NCBI GenBank assembly: GCA_018058445.1 | Contig: JAGOZY010000016.1 | Coordinates: 1-9,684 of the forward strand | Direction of reading: 5' to 3' | From: Negativicutes bacterium | GTDB lineage: Bacteria > Bacillota > Negativicutes > JAGOZY01 | DNA length: 9,684 bases | In this document: positions 1 through 6,819 of the stretch, one piece after another | How the letters are laid out: each line of letters starts with the position of its first letter | Numbering within the stretch: position 1 is the stretch's first letter | Position numbers and translations under genes: made by a program | Notes under the pieces: model-generated | What the model was told of the DNA's origin: nothing | Databases searched by the model: none | What the model saw: only the letters and a program-made list of their open reading frames with translations

Positions 1-1051
1 CACTAGGGCCATGAAATACCGCCCCTTCAAGAACAATTCGCTGAGTTGCGGAAGTTACTTCAGATTCTAGACCACCCATCACACCAGCAAGACCAACAGC
101 TCCTTTATCATCTGCGATAACAATCATTTCAGGAGTCAGTGTACGTTCTTTTTCATCTAGAGTGATTAATTTTTCACCTGCATGTGCGGATCTTGCAATC
201 AATACATTTCCCGAAAGCTTATCCAAATCATAGGCATGAAGGGGCTGACAAGTTTCCATCATTACAAAATTTGTGATGTCAACTACATTATTAATAGAGC
301 GAAGCCCTACCGATTGAAGTCGTTCGATCAGCCAAGCTGGTGATGGACCGATCTTCACATCGGTCAATACTTTTGCAGTGAATCGTGAGCATAAGTCACC
401 GTTTTCGACTTGAATACGCACAACCTCTTGCGCGTTCACTGAAGCGGTCTCTAACAATTCAAAAGCCGGAAGCTTAATTGCTTCTCCTGTTAATACAGAG
501 ATTTCACGAGCTAAGCCAATCATTGAAAAACAATCAGCCCGATTCGCAGTCAGTTCAAATTCTAAAACCGGAGTATCAAAACCCATCGCACTCGCATACG
601 AACTTCCCACTTCTACAGTCGGATGAGCAATCAGAAGTCCGTCCTTACTTTCTTCACCTTCAAGCTTCGAGTCAAGTAATACCTCGTCAGCTGAACAAAG
701 CATCCCCTCTGATTCCAGTCCTCTAAACATCGCTTTTTCAATTTTTTGACCGTTTGGAAGCTCAGTACCTGGTGGTGCCCAGTAGAGTTTTTGCCCTGCC
801 TGGATATTTTTCGCACCCGTAATCAGCTGATGTTCTGCTATACCATCCCAAATCGTTGCAACTTGAAGTTTATCAGCCTCTGGATGTTTCGCAACAGTGC
901 GCACTTCTACTGTAATCAATTTTAGCATCCGCTCATCCGGCATGGTCACATTTTCGACAGGAATTCCAATACGGGTCAATCGCTCACCCAACTCTTCAGC
1001 CGGAAGAGAAACATCGACATAATCATTTAACCACTTTAAAGATCCATTCAT
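1..1051 (-). CDS. pheT: Phenylalanyl-tRNA synthetase beta subunit, N-terminal 350 residues (cut by window edge)
   Basis: PheT is the beta subunit of the cytoplasmic alpha2-beta2 PheRS, which charges tRNA-Phe; beta binds the tRNA and edits mischarged Tyr-tRNA-Phe. The frame is open from the ATG at 1051 to the window edge, so 350 of roughly 800 residues are present. It begins MNGSLKWLNDYVDVSLPAEE, the usual PheT start. Residues about 40-150 form the EMAP-II/OB-fold tRNA-binding domain (HPEADKLQVA, ITGAKNI, GLESEGMLCS). Residues about 210-350 are the start of the B3/4 editing domain (LRSINNVVDITNFVM, QPLHAYDLDKL, GLAGVMGG). The catalytic-like core and anticodon-binding domains lie outside. A strong AAGGAGG at 1061-1067 sits 9 bases before the ATG. 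The gap to the pheS stop is 17 bases, so the two genes are one transcript under the T-box upstream of pheS. The identification is secure; only the truncation limits it. Confidence 0.97.
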   Translation of the reverse strand, partial: MNGSLKWLNDYVDVSLPAEELGERLTRIGIPVENVTMPDERMLKLITVEVRTVAKHPEADKLQVATIWDGIAEHQLITGAKNIQAGQKLYWAPPGTELPNGQKIEKAMFRGLESEGMLCSADEVLLDSKLEGEESKDGLLIAHPTVEVGSSYASAMGFDTPVLEFELTANRADCFSMIGLAREISVLTGEAIKLPAFELLETASVNAQEVVRIQVENGDLCSRFTAKVLTDVKIGPSPAWLIERLQSVGLRSINNVVDITNFVMMETCQPLHAYDLDKLSGNVLIARSAHAGEKLITLDEKERTLTPEMIVIADDKGAVGLAGVMGGLESEVTSATQRIVLEGAVFHGPS

Positions 1052-1068
1052 TGTTATTCTCCTCCTTC

Positions 1069-2091
1069 TTAAAACTGGCTTAAAAAGCGTAAATCATTTT
1101 CGTAGAATAAACGGATGTCATTAATTTTCAGACGTAGCATCGCGATTCGCTCGATCCCCATCCCAAAAGCAAACCCAGTCATTTTCTCTGGATCATAGCC
1201 ACCCATTCGAAGAACATTGGGATGAACCATCCCCGAACCCAAGATTTCTAGCCAACCTGTATGTGAACACATCCGGCATCCGTTACCATGACACATGACG
1301 CAGGAAATATCGACCTCTGCACTAGGTTCGGTAAAAGGGAAAAAGCTCGGACGAAAACGAACTTTTGTATCTTCGCCAAAGACTGATTTACAAAAGATTT
1401 CCAGCATTCCCTTAAGGTCGCCAAAAGTGATCCCCTCGTCAACCACTAATCCTTCCATTTGATGGAACATTGGCGAATGAGTCGCATCATAATCACGGCG
1501 AAAGACCTTACCTGGTGCGATAATTCGAACCGGTGTATTAGGAGGATTTGCTTCCAAAATTCGTGCTTGTACTGGTGAGGTATGGGTACGAAGCACGATC
1601 GATCCTTTGATAAAAAACGTATCCTGCATGTCCCGTGCTGGGTGGTCTGCCAAAAGATTCAACCGTTCAAAGTTATATTCTTCATCTTCGATTTCTGGAC
1701 CATTTTTTACGCTAAATCCCATCCCACAAAAAATATCTTCCATCAGACGCTGAGTCTGAATAATCGGATGAAGATGACCGATCGAAACAGGAGCACCAGG
1801 AAGCGTCACATCGAGACTTTCGGTCGCGAGTTTATGTTCTAATTCAGCATTTTTTAGCGTACTGAGTTTTTCAGAAATCAGTGTCTCAAGTTTATCTTTA
1901 GCCTCATTCACCCAGCCCCCAACTAGCGGACGTTCCTCTGCCGAAAGGCTTCCCAAAGTCCTTAGTAGTCCAGTTAGTTCACCTTTTTTGCCTAAATACT
2001 CCACTCGCAAATTTTGCAAGGCCGTCAAATCACCTGCAACGGAAATTTGACTCTCTGCTCTTTCGAGAATCTCTTTAATCTTTTCTTGCAT
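1069..2091 (-). CDS. pheS: Phenylalanyl-tRNA synthetase alpha subunit
   Basis: PheS is the catalytic alpha subunit of PheRS, a class II synthetase that activates phenylalanine and transfers it to tRNA-Phe. At 340 residues it has the normal full length. The N-terminal coiled-coil region (about 1-85, IKEILERAESQI) contacts tRNA. Class II motif 1 covers about 105-135 (LMEDIFCGMGF). Motif 2 is FRRDYDATHSPMFHQMEG (197-214). Motif 3 is GFAFGMGIERIAML (306-319). Ala308 is the pocket alanine equivalent to E. coli A294. Residues 264-275 hold four cysteines (C264, C267, C272, C275; CVMCHGNGCRMC), a zinc-knuckle-like insert also known from Bacillus-type PheS. The ATG at 2091 is chosen because GGAGG at 2101-2105 lies 9 bases upstream and the N-terminus matches family members. 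It is controlled by the upstream Phe T-box and is followed closely by pheT. Confidence 0.98.
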   Translation of the reverse strand: MQEKIKEILERAESQISVAGDLTALQNLRVEYLGKKGELTGLLRTLGSLSAEERPLVGGWVNEAKDKLETLISEKLSTLKNAELEHKLATESLDVTLPGAPVSIGHLHPIIQTQRLMEDIFCGMGFSVKNGPEIEDEEYNFERLNLLADHPARDMQDTFFIKGSIVLRTHTSPVQARILEANPPNTPVRIIAPGKVFRRDYDATHSPMFHQMEGLVVDEGITFGDLKGMLEIFCKSVFGEDTKVRFRPSFFPFTEPSAEVDISCVMCHGNGCRMCSHTGWLEILGSGMVHPNVLRMGGYDPEKMTGFAFGMGIERIAMLRLKINDIRLFYENDLRFLSQF

Positions 2092-2118
2092 CGATGCTAA
2101 CCTCCATCCGTTATTTTA

Positions 2119-2154
2119 CATAAAAATAGACTTCGTCCCACGAGGGGCGAAGTC
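2119..2154 (-). terminator. T-box intrinsic terminator before pheS
   Basis: On the minus strand, GACTTCG (2154-2148) pairs with CGAAGTC (2135-2129), with a GC-rich interior, and is followed by TATTTTTAT. It lies directly after the T-box core, so it is the terminator that competes with the antiterminator helix. It is released when uncharged tRNA-Phe binds. Confidence 0.93.
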
Positions 2155-2336
2155 ATTCGCGGTACCACCCTGATTTTTTACTCAGAAGCTTTAACGCAGC
2201 CTATACGCTGAGCCTACTTATTTCAGCCCAAACCTCCAGAGGGAATTTCAGCAGCCATATTTTAAAGGACTCTCAGTCACGATCCTTCTCCCTGTAAAAT
2301 ACTTCTACCGCTTACTTAGCTCTGTCATCGGATAAA
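2119..2336 (-). promoter_or_regulatory. T-box riboswitch, tRNA-Phe specific, controlling pheST
   Basis: This is a tRNA-sensing leader that lets transcription continue into pheS when uncharged tRNA-Phe is abundant. The canonical T-box AGGGTGGTACCGCG is read on the minus strand at 2171-2158. Its UGGU would pair with the ACCA end of a tRNA with discriminator A, as in tRNA-Phe. Upstream, stem I can be drawn with base CAGAG (2324-2320) pairing CTCTG (2241-2237). The next helix pairs AGCGG with CTGCT. Between them is a specifier loop, with an AGTA stretch on the 5' side and GAAATTCC on the 3' side. In register, the specifier codon is TTC (2245-2243), which codes for Phe. An AAGTAGG element and a GCGTTAAAG segment typical of the stem III region follow. 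A terminator closes the leader. The boundaries are approximate, especially at the 5' end. Confidence 0.95.
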
Positions 2337-2516
2337 TTTATAAAATTAATGCAAAAGAAAACGACGGTACATCAAATAAACTTGAATAGAACCGGTATTT
2401 TCAAAAATTTTCCATAATCGATTTGTAAGTACCATACCAACCACCCATCCCCTCTTTTGAGAAGATTACCTCTAATCTAAGGGGAGTATAGCATATTTTG
2501 CCTATTTCTACAATGG
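2337..2516 (-). other. Non-coding gap between the SpoU methyltransferase gene and the T-box
   Basis: About 180 bases without a convincing gene. Reading on the minus strand, it contains an extended -10 promoter at 2513-2485 (listed separately). Next is a hairpin with a perfect 6-bp stem, AGATTA (2478-2473) and TAATCT (2468-2463), enclosed by a 7-bp outer pairing of TCCCCTT (2485-2479) with GAGGGGA (2454-2448). A weak stem follows: CGGT and TCAA pair with TTGA and ACCG, then a T-rich tract, within about 2394-2353. A TATAAA at 2342-2337 just before stem I could be a second -10 box, but no good -35 is visible at the right spacing. A 15-codon ORF at 2448-2401 lacks a well-placed ribosome binding site. 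Confidence 0.5.
2485..2513 (-). promoter_or_regulatory. Putative extended -10 sigma-A promoter for the pheST leader
   Basis: On the minus strand, TTGTAG (2513-2508) is followed by a 17-base spacer and TATACT (2490-2485). A TGC directly precedes the -10 box (extended -10). It begins 3 bases after the methyltransferase stop codon and points at pheS. Transcription would start near 2478, giving a leader of nearly 390 bases with about 140 bases before the recognisable T-box. It rests on motif match only. Confidence 0.5.
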
Positions 2517-3293
2517 TTACTGCCTCATTTCAAAGAGGAGAATACTGCCCGCAACGGCCACATTTAGAGACTCAACAGGTTGGCACATGGAAATCTTGAC
2601 TGATTCGTCGATCAGCCCAATTAATTCATCTGATATTCCCCTGCCCTCACTGCCAAGAATCAAAATTCGCTTCTTGGAAAAGTCGATACCTCGATAATCA
2701 TTGCTACCTTCAGTAGCAGTTCCATAGACTTTCCACCCGTCATTTTTCATCACTTTAAGCTTAGCGATGTTAAAATCAGTAAACAAAGGCATACGAAATG
2801 CAGATCCCATACTTGCCCGCAAGACTTTTCCAGACCAGGGATCAGCACAGCCAGCTGTCAAAGCGACTCCGATAGCTCCTGCTGCTTCTGCTGAGCGAAG
2901 TAGCGTTCCAATATTTCCCGGGTCCTGAACATGATCTAAAATCAAAAAAGTTCCCGAGGAGTCCGGTAGTACTTCTCGTTTTTCTTTTTGAATAGTAGCG
3001 CCGATTCCTTGAGGAGTATCTGTCTCAAATAATTGTTTCCCGACTGGCTCAGAGACTTCAAAAATTCGAACATCTAAGTCATTACATTGCTTTAAAATTT
3101 CTTTTATTTCAGGATTTAAAAGTCCCTGAGTAGTAATCGCAACGGTTACAATTTTTTCGTCTGACTTAAGCACTTCCTTTAATAAATGAATACCTTCAAT
3201 CCAATACAAGTTCAGCTGATCTCGATATTTCTTCTCACGTAATTTTCGCGTTTCCATCACCCAAGAGTTTTGCTTACTTTCGATCTTTAACAT
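2517..3293 (-). CDS. SpoU/TrmH-family rRNA 2'-O-methyltransferase
   Basis: A 258-residue SPOUT-class, SAM-dependent RNA ribose methyltransferase. The N-terminal substrate-binding domain (about 20-105) includes YWIEGIHLLKEVLKS and TPQGIGA. The catalytic SpoU fold has all three family motifs. Motif 1 is DHVQDPGNIGTLLRSAEAAG (120-139), with N127 and the catalytic arginine R133. Motif 2 is ILGSEGRGIS (212-221). Motif 3 is ESLNVAVAGSILLFE (241-255). The two C-terminal motifs form the trefoil knot that binds SAM. Its place directly before pheS matches B. subtilis ysgA, whose product, as I recall, methylates a guanosine in the 23S rRNA A-loop. Orthology is likely but not proven, and a RlmB- or TrmH-type target is possible. 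The start codon lies one base after the ktrA stop, with GAAGG at 3305-3309 inside the ktrA end, so translation is probably coupled to ktrA. Confidence 0.93.
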   Translation of the reverse strand: MLKIESKQNSWVMETRKLREKKYRDQLNLYWIEGIHLLKEVLKSDEKIVTVAITTQGLLNPEIKEILKQCNDLDVRIFEVSEPVGKQLFETDTPQGIGATIQKEKREVLPDSSGTFLILDHVQDPGNIGTLLRSAEAAGAIGVALTAGCADPWSGKVLRASMGSAFRMPLFTDFNIAKLKVMKNDGWKVYGTATEGSNDYRGIDFSKKRILILGSEGRGISDELIGLIDESVKISMCQPVESLNVAVAGSILLFEMRQ

Positions 3294-3294
3294 A

Positions 3295-3954
3295 TTATTG
3301 TAAACCTTCTAAGGCGGCAATTCCAATGTTCCCACCTACAACCACAAGAAGATCTCCTTTTTCAATCTGAGCATCCGGTTGAGGAGGAACAATCACTTGA
3401 TCGTCTCGTTTTATCGCAACGACATTGACTTCAAAGCGGGCTCGCAAATCAGCCTCAATCAAGGTTTTTCCAATCAAGCTTCGAGGAACCCCAATTTCGA
3501 CAATCCCCACGTTTGGTGACAGTTCAATATATTCGAGTACATTGCTCGTCACAATATTATGAGCAACCCGTTGTCCCATATCATATTCAGGGTAAACTAC
3601 CCGATCTGCGCCAATCTTCTCAAGCATTTTTCCATGCAAATCGTTCAGTGCCTTCGCTACAATGAAAGGCACTCCCAAATTTTTCAAAAGAAGAGTCGTA
3701 AAAATATTGGCCTGAATGTTACTCCCAATCGCGACAACAGCCACATCAAAATTTCTAACCCCAAGCGCCTTTAAAGTATCTTCATCTGTCGTATCAGCAA
3801 CAACCACGTGGGTCACAATTCCGTTTAATTTTTGCGCCACTTCTTCATTCGTATCAATAGCCAATACTTCGTGTCCAGAGCGGGCCAAAGCAGTCGCAAC
3901 GCTACTGCCAAATCGCCCCAATCCAATAACTAAAAATTGTTTATCCCCTTTCAT
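3295..3954 (-). CDS. ktrA: KtrA-type RCK subunit of a potassium uptake channel
   Basis: A cytoplasmic regulatory subunit that forms an octameric ring under KtrB and gates potassium flux in response to nucleotide. Its 219 residues match single-RCK KtrA (about 220) rather than the double-length TrkA. The Rossmann RCK_N domain starts FLVIGLGRFGSSVA, with the nucleotide-binding GLGRFG at 11-16 and an acidic residue, D34, ending strand 2. Residues about 140-219 form RCK_C. Within it, LIEADLR (165-171), N177 and P193 line up, two residues offset, with the cyclic-di-AMP contacts I remember for S. aureus KtrA; this is an inference from memory. The GGTGAGGT just before the ATG is the ribosome binding site. 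The gene lies 18 bases after the second ktrB-like gene and 1 base before the methyltransferase, so it is mid-operon. It is the only RCK gene for two channel subunits here. Confidence 0.94.
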   Translation of the reverse strand: MKGDKQFLVIGLGRFGSSVATALARSGHEVLAIDTNEEVAQKLNGIVTHVVVADTTDEDTLKALGVRNFDVAVVAIGSNIQANIFTTLLLKNLGVPFIVAKALNDLHGKMLEKIGADRVVYPEYDMGQRVAHNIVTSNVLEYIELSPNVGIVEIGVPRSLIGKTLIEADLRARFEVNVVAIKRDDQVIVPPQPDAQIEKGDLLVVVGGNIGIAALEGLQ

Positions 3955-3972
3955 CTACCTCACCTTTCTCTT

Positions 3973-5340
3973 TTAACCAATTCGAAATCGTCCTTTGGTA
4001 TATCGGTAATTTCCTTTTCTATGCCGCAACGTGAGCGAAAGGAGTACCGTCAAAGTTCCTACCCGACCTGCAAACATCGTAATTATAATTATCAATTTAC
4101 CTATTGGACTCAGAGTTGGAGTCACACTTGCAGATAATCCTACTGTACCAAATGCCGACGTAACTTCAAAGAGTAAAAATAAAAAATCTTTATCCTCAAC
4201 AATCATTAGTACGCCGGTCATGATAAAAATTAATGAAAGTGCAACCATGACAATCGCAAAAGATCGATAAATCATATCTAAAGATACTCTACGATAAAAT
4301 AACTCAATATCTTCCTTTCCACGAATCAAAGTCCAGACCGAAGCTAAAACTACCCCAAATGTTGTCGTCTTAATCCCACCACCCGTCGATCCGGGCGAAG
4401 CACCAATAAACATCAAAATAAGCATTAAAAGCAGAGTCGGTGCCTTCAATTCCGAAATATTAACCGTAGCAATTCCAGCCGTTCTCGTACTTGTCGATTG
4501 AAAGAAGCTTGCCACCCAGCGCTCCCCTGACGATAAATGCGCCATTGCCGAAGAGTTTATCATTTCTAGAAAATAAATTCCAATCGTTCCTAGTATTAAC
4601 AAAAAAGCAGTCATTGAAAGAACTAACTTACTATGAGTCTCCAGACTTTTCCAAGCCTTTTTTCGCCAAACGTCATCAATCACCGAAAAGCCCAACCCAC
4701 CGAGAATAATCATCATCGCAGCAGTTAAATTAATGCCAATGTTACCCACGTAGCTTTCAAAGCTATTGTTTCTTCCGAATACATCAAATCCTGCATTACA
4801 AAATGCTGAAATTCCGTGCCAATAACCCATATAGATCGATGCCCATCCATATTCTGAAAATAAGAATATAGCCAAAATTGTTCCTCCGATAAATTCGATC
4901 AGAAGCGCCACCTTGATTACATATAAGACTAGCCTGACAAGACCTTCCGACGTGATGTGATTAAAAGACTCCTGAATCGTTAGACGTTCTCGCAATTGAA
5001 TTCGTTTTCGAAGTAGCAACGCAATCAACGTCGTTGCGGTCATAATTCCAAGTCCACCGACTTGAATCAAAACGATAATTACGATCTGACCAAAAAGCGA
5101 AAATCGGCTTCCCGTGTCAGCGATCGTCAGTCCAGTCACGCAAACTGCGGAAGTTGCAGTAAACAACGCGTCGATAACTGACAATGACTCCTCAGTCGCT
5201 GACGAAATCGGTAGTGAAAGGATCAAAGTACCCAGTCCAATCAAAAAAGCGAAACCAATAACAAGCAAACGATAGGACGTCCACTCCGGGCTTGAAATGC
5301 TATTAAAAATAACTTTCGCTTTACCCCATCCGGCAATCAT
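3973..5340 (-). CDS. ktrB: KtrB/TrkH-family potassium channel subunit B (canonical pore, next to ktrA)
   Basis: A membrane subunit of a Ktr-type potassium uptake system with the fourfold M1-P-M2 architecture. At 455 residues it has the normal KtrB length. The four pore loops with their filter glycines are all present: TSAVCVTGLT (G70), FCNAGFDVFG (G184), STRTAGIATV (G289) and SAFGTVGLSA (G401). PGSTGGGIKTTTFG (316-329) lies in the region of the intramembrane gating loop of the third repeat. GRVGTL (425-430) carries the conserved arginine of the last helix. The start at 5340 is supported by AAGGAG (5357-5352) and alignment with the paralogue (SPEWTSYRLL at the same position in both). It is directly upstream of ktrA, its presumed gating partner. 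It closely resembles the gene before it throughout, so the pair is a tandem duplication, old enough that many positions differ. Confidence 0.95.
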   Translation of the reverse strand: MIAGWGKAKVIFNSISSPEWTSYRLLVIGFAFLIGLGTLILSLPISSATEESLSVIDALFTATSAVCVTGLTIADTGSRFSLFGQIVIIVLIQVGGLGIMTATTLIALLLRKRIQLRERLTIQESFNHITSEGLVRLVLYVIKVALLIEFIGGTILAIFLFSEYGWASIYMGYWHGISAFCNAGFDVFGRNNSFESYVGNIGINLTAAMMIILGGLGFSVIDDVWRKKAWKSLETHSKLVLSMTAFLLILGTIGIYFLEMINSSAMAHLSSGERWVASFFQSTSTRTAGIATVNISELKAPTLLLMLILMFIGASPGSTGGGIKTTTFGVVLASVWTLIRGKEDIELFYRRVSLDMIYRSFAIVMVALSLIFIMTGVLMIVEDKDFLFLLFEVTSAFGTVGLSASVTPTLSPIGKLIIIITMFAGRVGTLTVLLSLTLRHRKGNYRYTKGRFRIG

Positions 5341-5422
5341 AATTCCCTTATCTCCTTATATCCAAAATCTAGATATAACCAATCTTCGCAAAAAGATTGC
5401 TAACTTAAGAGTTTCTTACGCT
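5341..5422 (-). other. Gap between the two ktrB-like genes with two adjacent hairpins
   Basis: The 82-base spacer holds two perfect short inverted repeats. Going downstream on the minus strand, the first pairs CAATCTT with AAGATTG (5399-5380, 7 bp, 6-base loop). The second pairs TATATC with GATATA (5377-5357, 6 bp, 9-base loop). The second ends on the first base of the AAGGAG ribosome binding site (5357-5352) of the downstream ktrB. Neither is followed by a T-run, so they are not terminators. They may modulate translation or message processing between the two subunits. No promoter with correct geometry is seen. Confidence 0.6.
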
Positions 5423-6793
5423 TTACCCAATTCGAAATTTGCCTTTTAAATACTGATATTTTCCTCTGCGACGTCTGAGCATCAAAGATAAAATAAGCGT
5501 CAACGTTCCAATTCGTCCGATAAACATTGCAACAACGAGAAGTACTTTTCCTTCCGAGCTTAAAAGCGAAGTAATACCTGTCGAAAGCCCTACCGTCGAG
5601 AAAGCTGAAATCACTTCAAAAAAGAGTTCTAAAAATGGAAAAGGCTCTATAACTGTCAGAATACCAGTTAAGAGAATTACCAGACCTAGCGAGACGAAAA
5701 TAACAATAAATGCACGATAAACTACAGATGCAGAGACCCGTCGATAAAAAACCGCCACATCTTCCTTACCAACAATCAGTGCCCAGACAGCAGCTACTGC
5801 AATACCAAATGTACTCGTACGAATCCCACCACCAGTCGACCCAGGAGCCGAACCAATAAACATGAAAATAGTCATAAAGAATAATGTCGCAGGTTTTAGC
5901 TCACCGATATCCAGGGATGTCACCCCCGAGGTCCCCGAGCTTAAAGACTGAAAAAAGCTAACGATCAATTGATCTACAAAGGGCAATTGTCCCAAAGTAT
6001 GTGGATTGTTATGTTCTAACAAAAAGAGCATTGTCGTTCCTAGAAAAATTAGACACCCAGTCACAGTTAAAACTAATTTCGTCTGAGCCTGCAGGCTATA
6101 CCAGCGCCGATTTTGCCAGACATCATTCATCACAGGAAAACCAATTCCACCTAATAACATTAAAAATCCTACGACCCCATAAATTGCATAATGTCCTAAG
6201 TAGTTTTGGTAACTATTATTCGTTCCAAACACATCAAATCCAGCATTACAAAACGACGAGATCGAATGCCAAATTCCCATATAAATCGACTGAATTCCGC
6301 CATATTCTTCAAAAAAAAGAAGTGTTAGAATAATCGCTCCAATCAATTCAATGACTAAAGTTACCTTGATAATATAAATCACCAACCGAACAATCCCAGC
6401 GGACGAAGATAAATTAAAAGATCTTTGAATAATAAGCCGCTCTTTAAATTGAATTCGTTTCTTTAAAAGCAGTGCAATCAAAGTCGTCCCAGTCATAATT
6501 CCCAGACCACCGATTTGCACTAAGAAAAGAATCACAACTTCGCCAAAAATAGAAAATTGCGTCCCGGTATCTGCAACAGTCAGACCCGTAACACTAACTG
6601 CCGAAGTTGCCGTAAAAAGTGCATCCACAAATGAGAGAGAGTCCTCGGTAGCCGAAGCAACCGGTAATGCAAGCAACAAAGTACCCACTGCAATCAATAC
6701 CGCAAATCCCACGACTAAAAGTCGATAAGAAGTCCATTCTGGGCTTGCGATTTGATTTAGCCAGATTTTGGTTTTTTTCCATCCATCTCTCAT
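5423..6793 (-). CDS. KtrB/TrkH-family channel subunit A (divergent third pore loop)
   Basis: A second KtrB-like integral membrane subunit of 456 residues, sharing the start region (SPEWTSYRLLV), the fold and the C-terminus (KGKFRIG versus KGRFRIG) with its neighbour. The pore loops are TSAVSVTGLT (G70), FCNAGFDVFG (G185), SSGTSGVTSL (G290) and SAFSTVGLST (G402). All four filter glycines remain. The third loop has replaced the family signature TRTAG, seen intact in the downstream paralogue at 285-289, with SGTSG (286-290). PGSTGGGIRTSTFG (317-330) and the final-helix arginine (GRIGTL) are kept. No frameshift or stop is present, so it looks functional. The ATG at 6793 follows GAGGAG at 6811-6806 with a longish spacer and overlaps the stop of a tiny upstream ORF. 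It is the first gene after the rplT terminator. It could be a partner in a mixed dimer or a channel of changed selectivity; this is inference. Confidence 0.92.
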   Translation of the reverse strand: MRDGWKKTKIWLNQIASPEWTSYRLLVVGFAVLIAVGTLLLALPVASATEDSLSFVDALFTATSAVSVTGLTVADTGTQFSIFGEVVILFLVQIGGLGIMTGTTLIALLLKKRIQFKERLIIQRSFNLSSSAGIVRLVIYIIKVTLVIELIGAIILTLLFFEEYGGIQSIYMGIWHSISSFCNAGFDVFGTNNSYQNYLGHYAIYGVVGFLMLLGGIGFPVMNDVWQNRRWYSLQAQTKLVLTVTGCLIFLGTTMLFLLEHNNPHTLGQLPFVDQLIVSFFQSLSSGTSGVTSLDIGELKPATLFFMTIFMFIGSAPGSTGGGIRTSTFGIAVAAVWALIVGKEDVAVFYRRVSASVVYRAFIVIFVSLGLVILLTGILTVIEPFPFLELFFEVISAFSTVGLSTGITSLLSSEGKVLLVVAMFIGRIGTLTLILSLMLRRRRGKYQYLKGKFRIG

Positions 6794-6819
6794 GTCTTTT
6801 TGACTCTCCTCGTATCCAT
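6790..6819 (-). CDS. Possible 9-codon upstream ORF (MDTRRVKKT) coupled to the first ktrB-like gene
   Basis: An ATG at 6819-6817 opens a 9-codon frame whose TGA stop (6792-6790) overlaps the ktrB-like start as ATGA, a common translational-coupling arrangement. A purine-rich AAGGGGAAGG stretch ends 9 bases before its ATG, an excellent ribosome binding site position. The ktrB-like gene's own GAGGAG lies inside the small ORF. The peptide is basic and matches no family I recognise. Such a short frame can arise by chance. Confidence 0.3.
   Translation of the reverse strand: MDTRRVKKT

Noticed and set aside
2401..2448. 15-codon ORF (MGGWYGTYKSIMENF) in the gap before the T-box
   Set aside because: The only purine tract, AGAGGGG, directly abuts the ATG, which is too close for a ribosome binding site, and it contains only one Phe codon so it is not an attenuation peptide for pheST.
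5341..5422. Terminator or riboswitch between the ktrB genes
   Set aside because: The stems are short and AT-rich with no following T-run, and 82 bases is too little for a known potassium or cyclic-di-AMP riboswitch.
6001..6333. 110-codon plus-strand frame inside the ktrB-like gene
   Set aside because: It is an antisense shadow of a well-supported membrane protein with no ribosome binding site or homology; the same applies to the other plus-strand frames.
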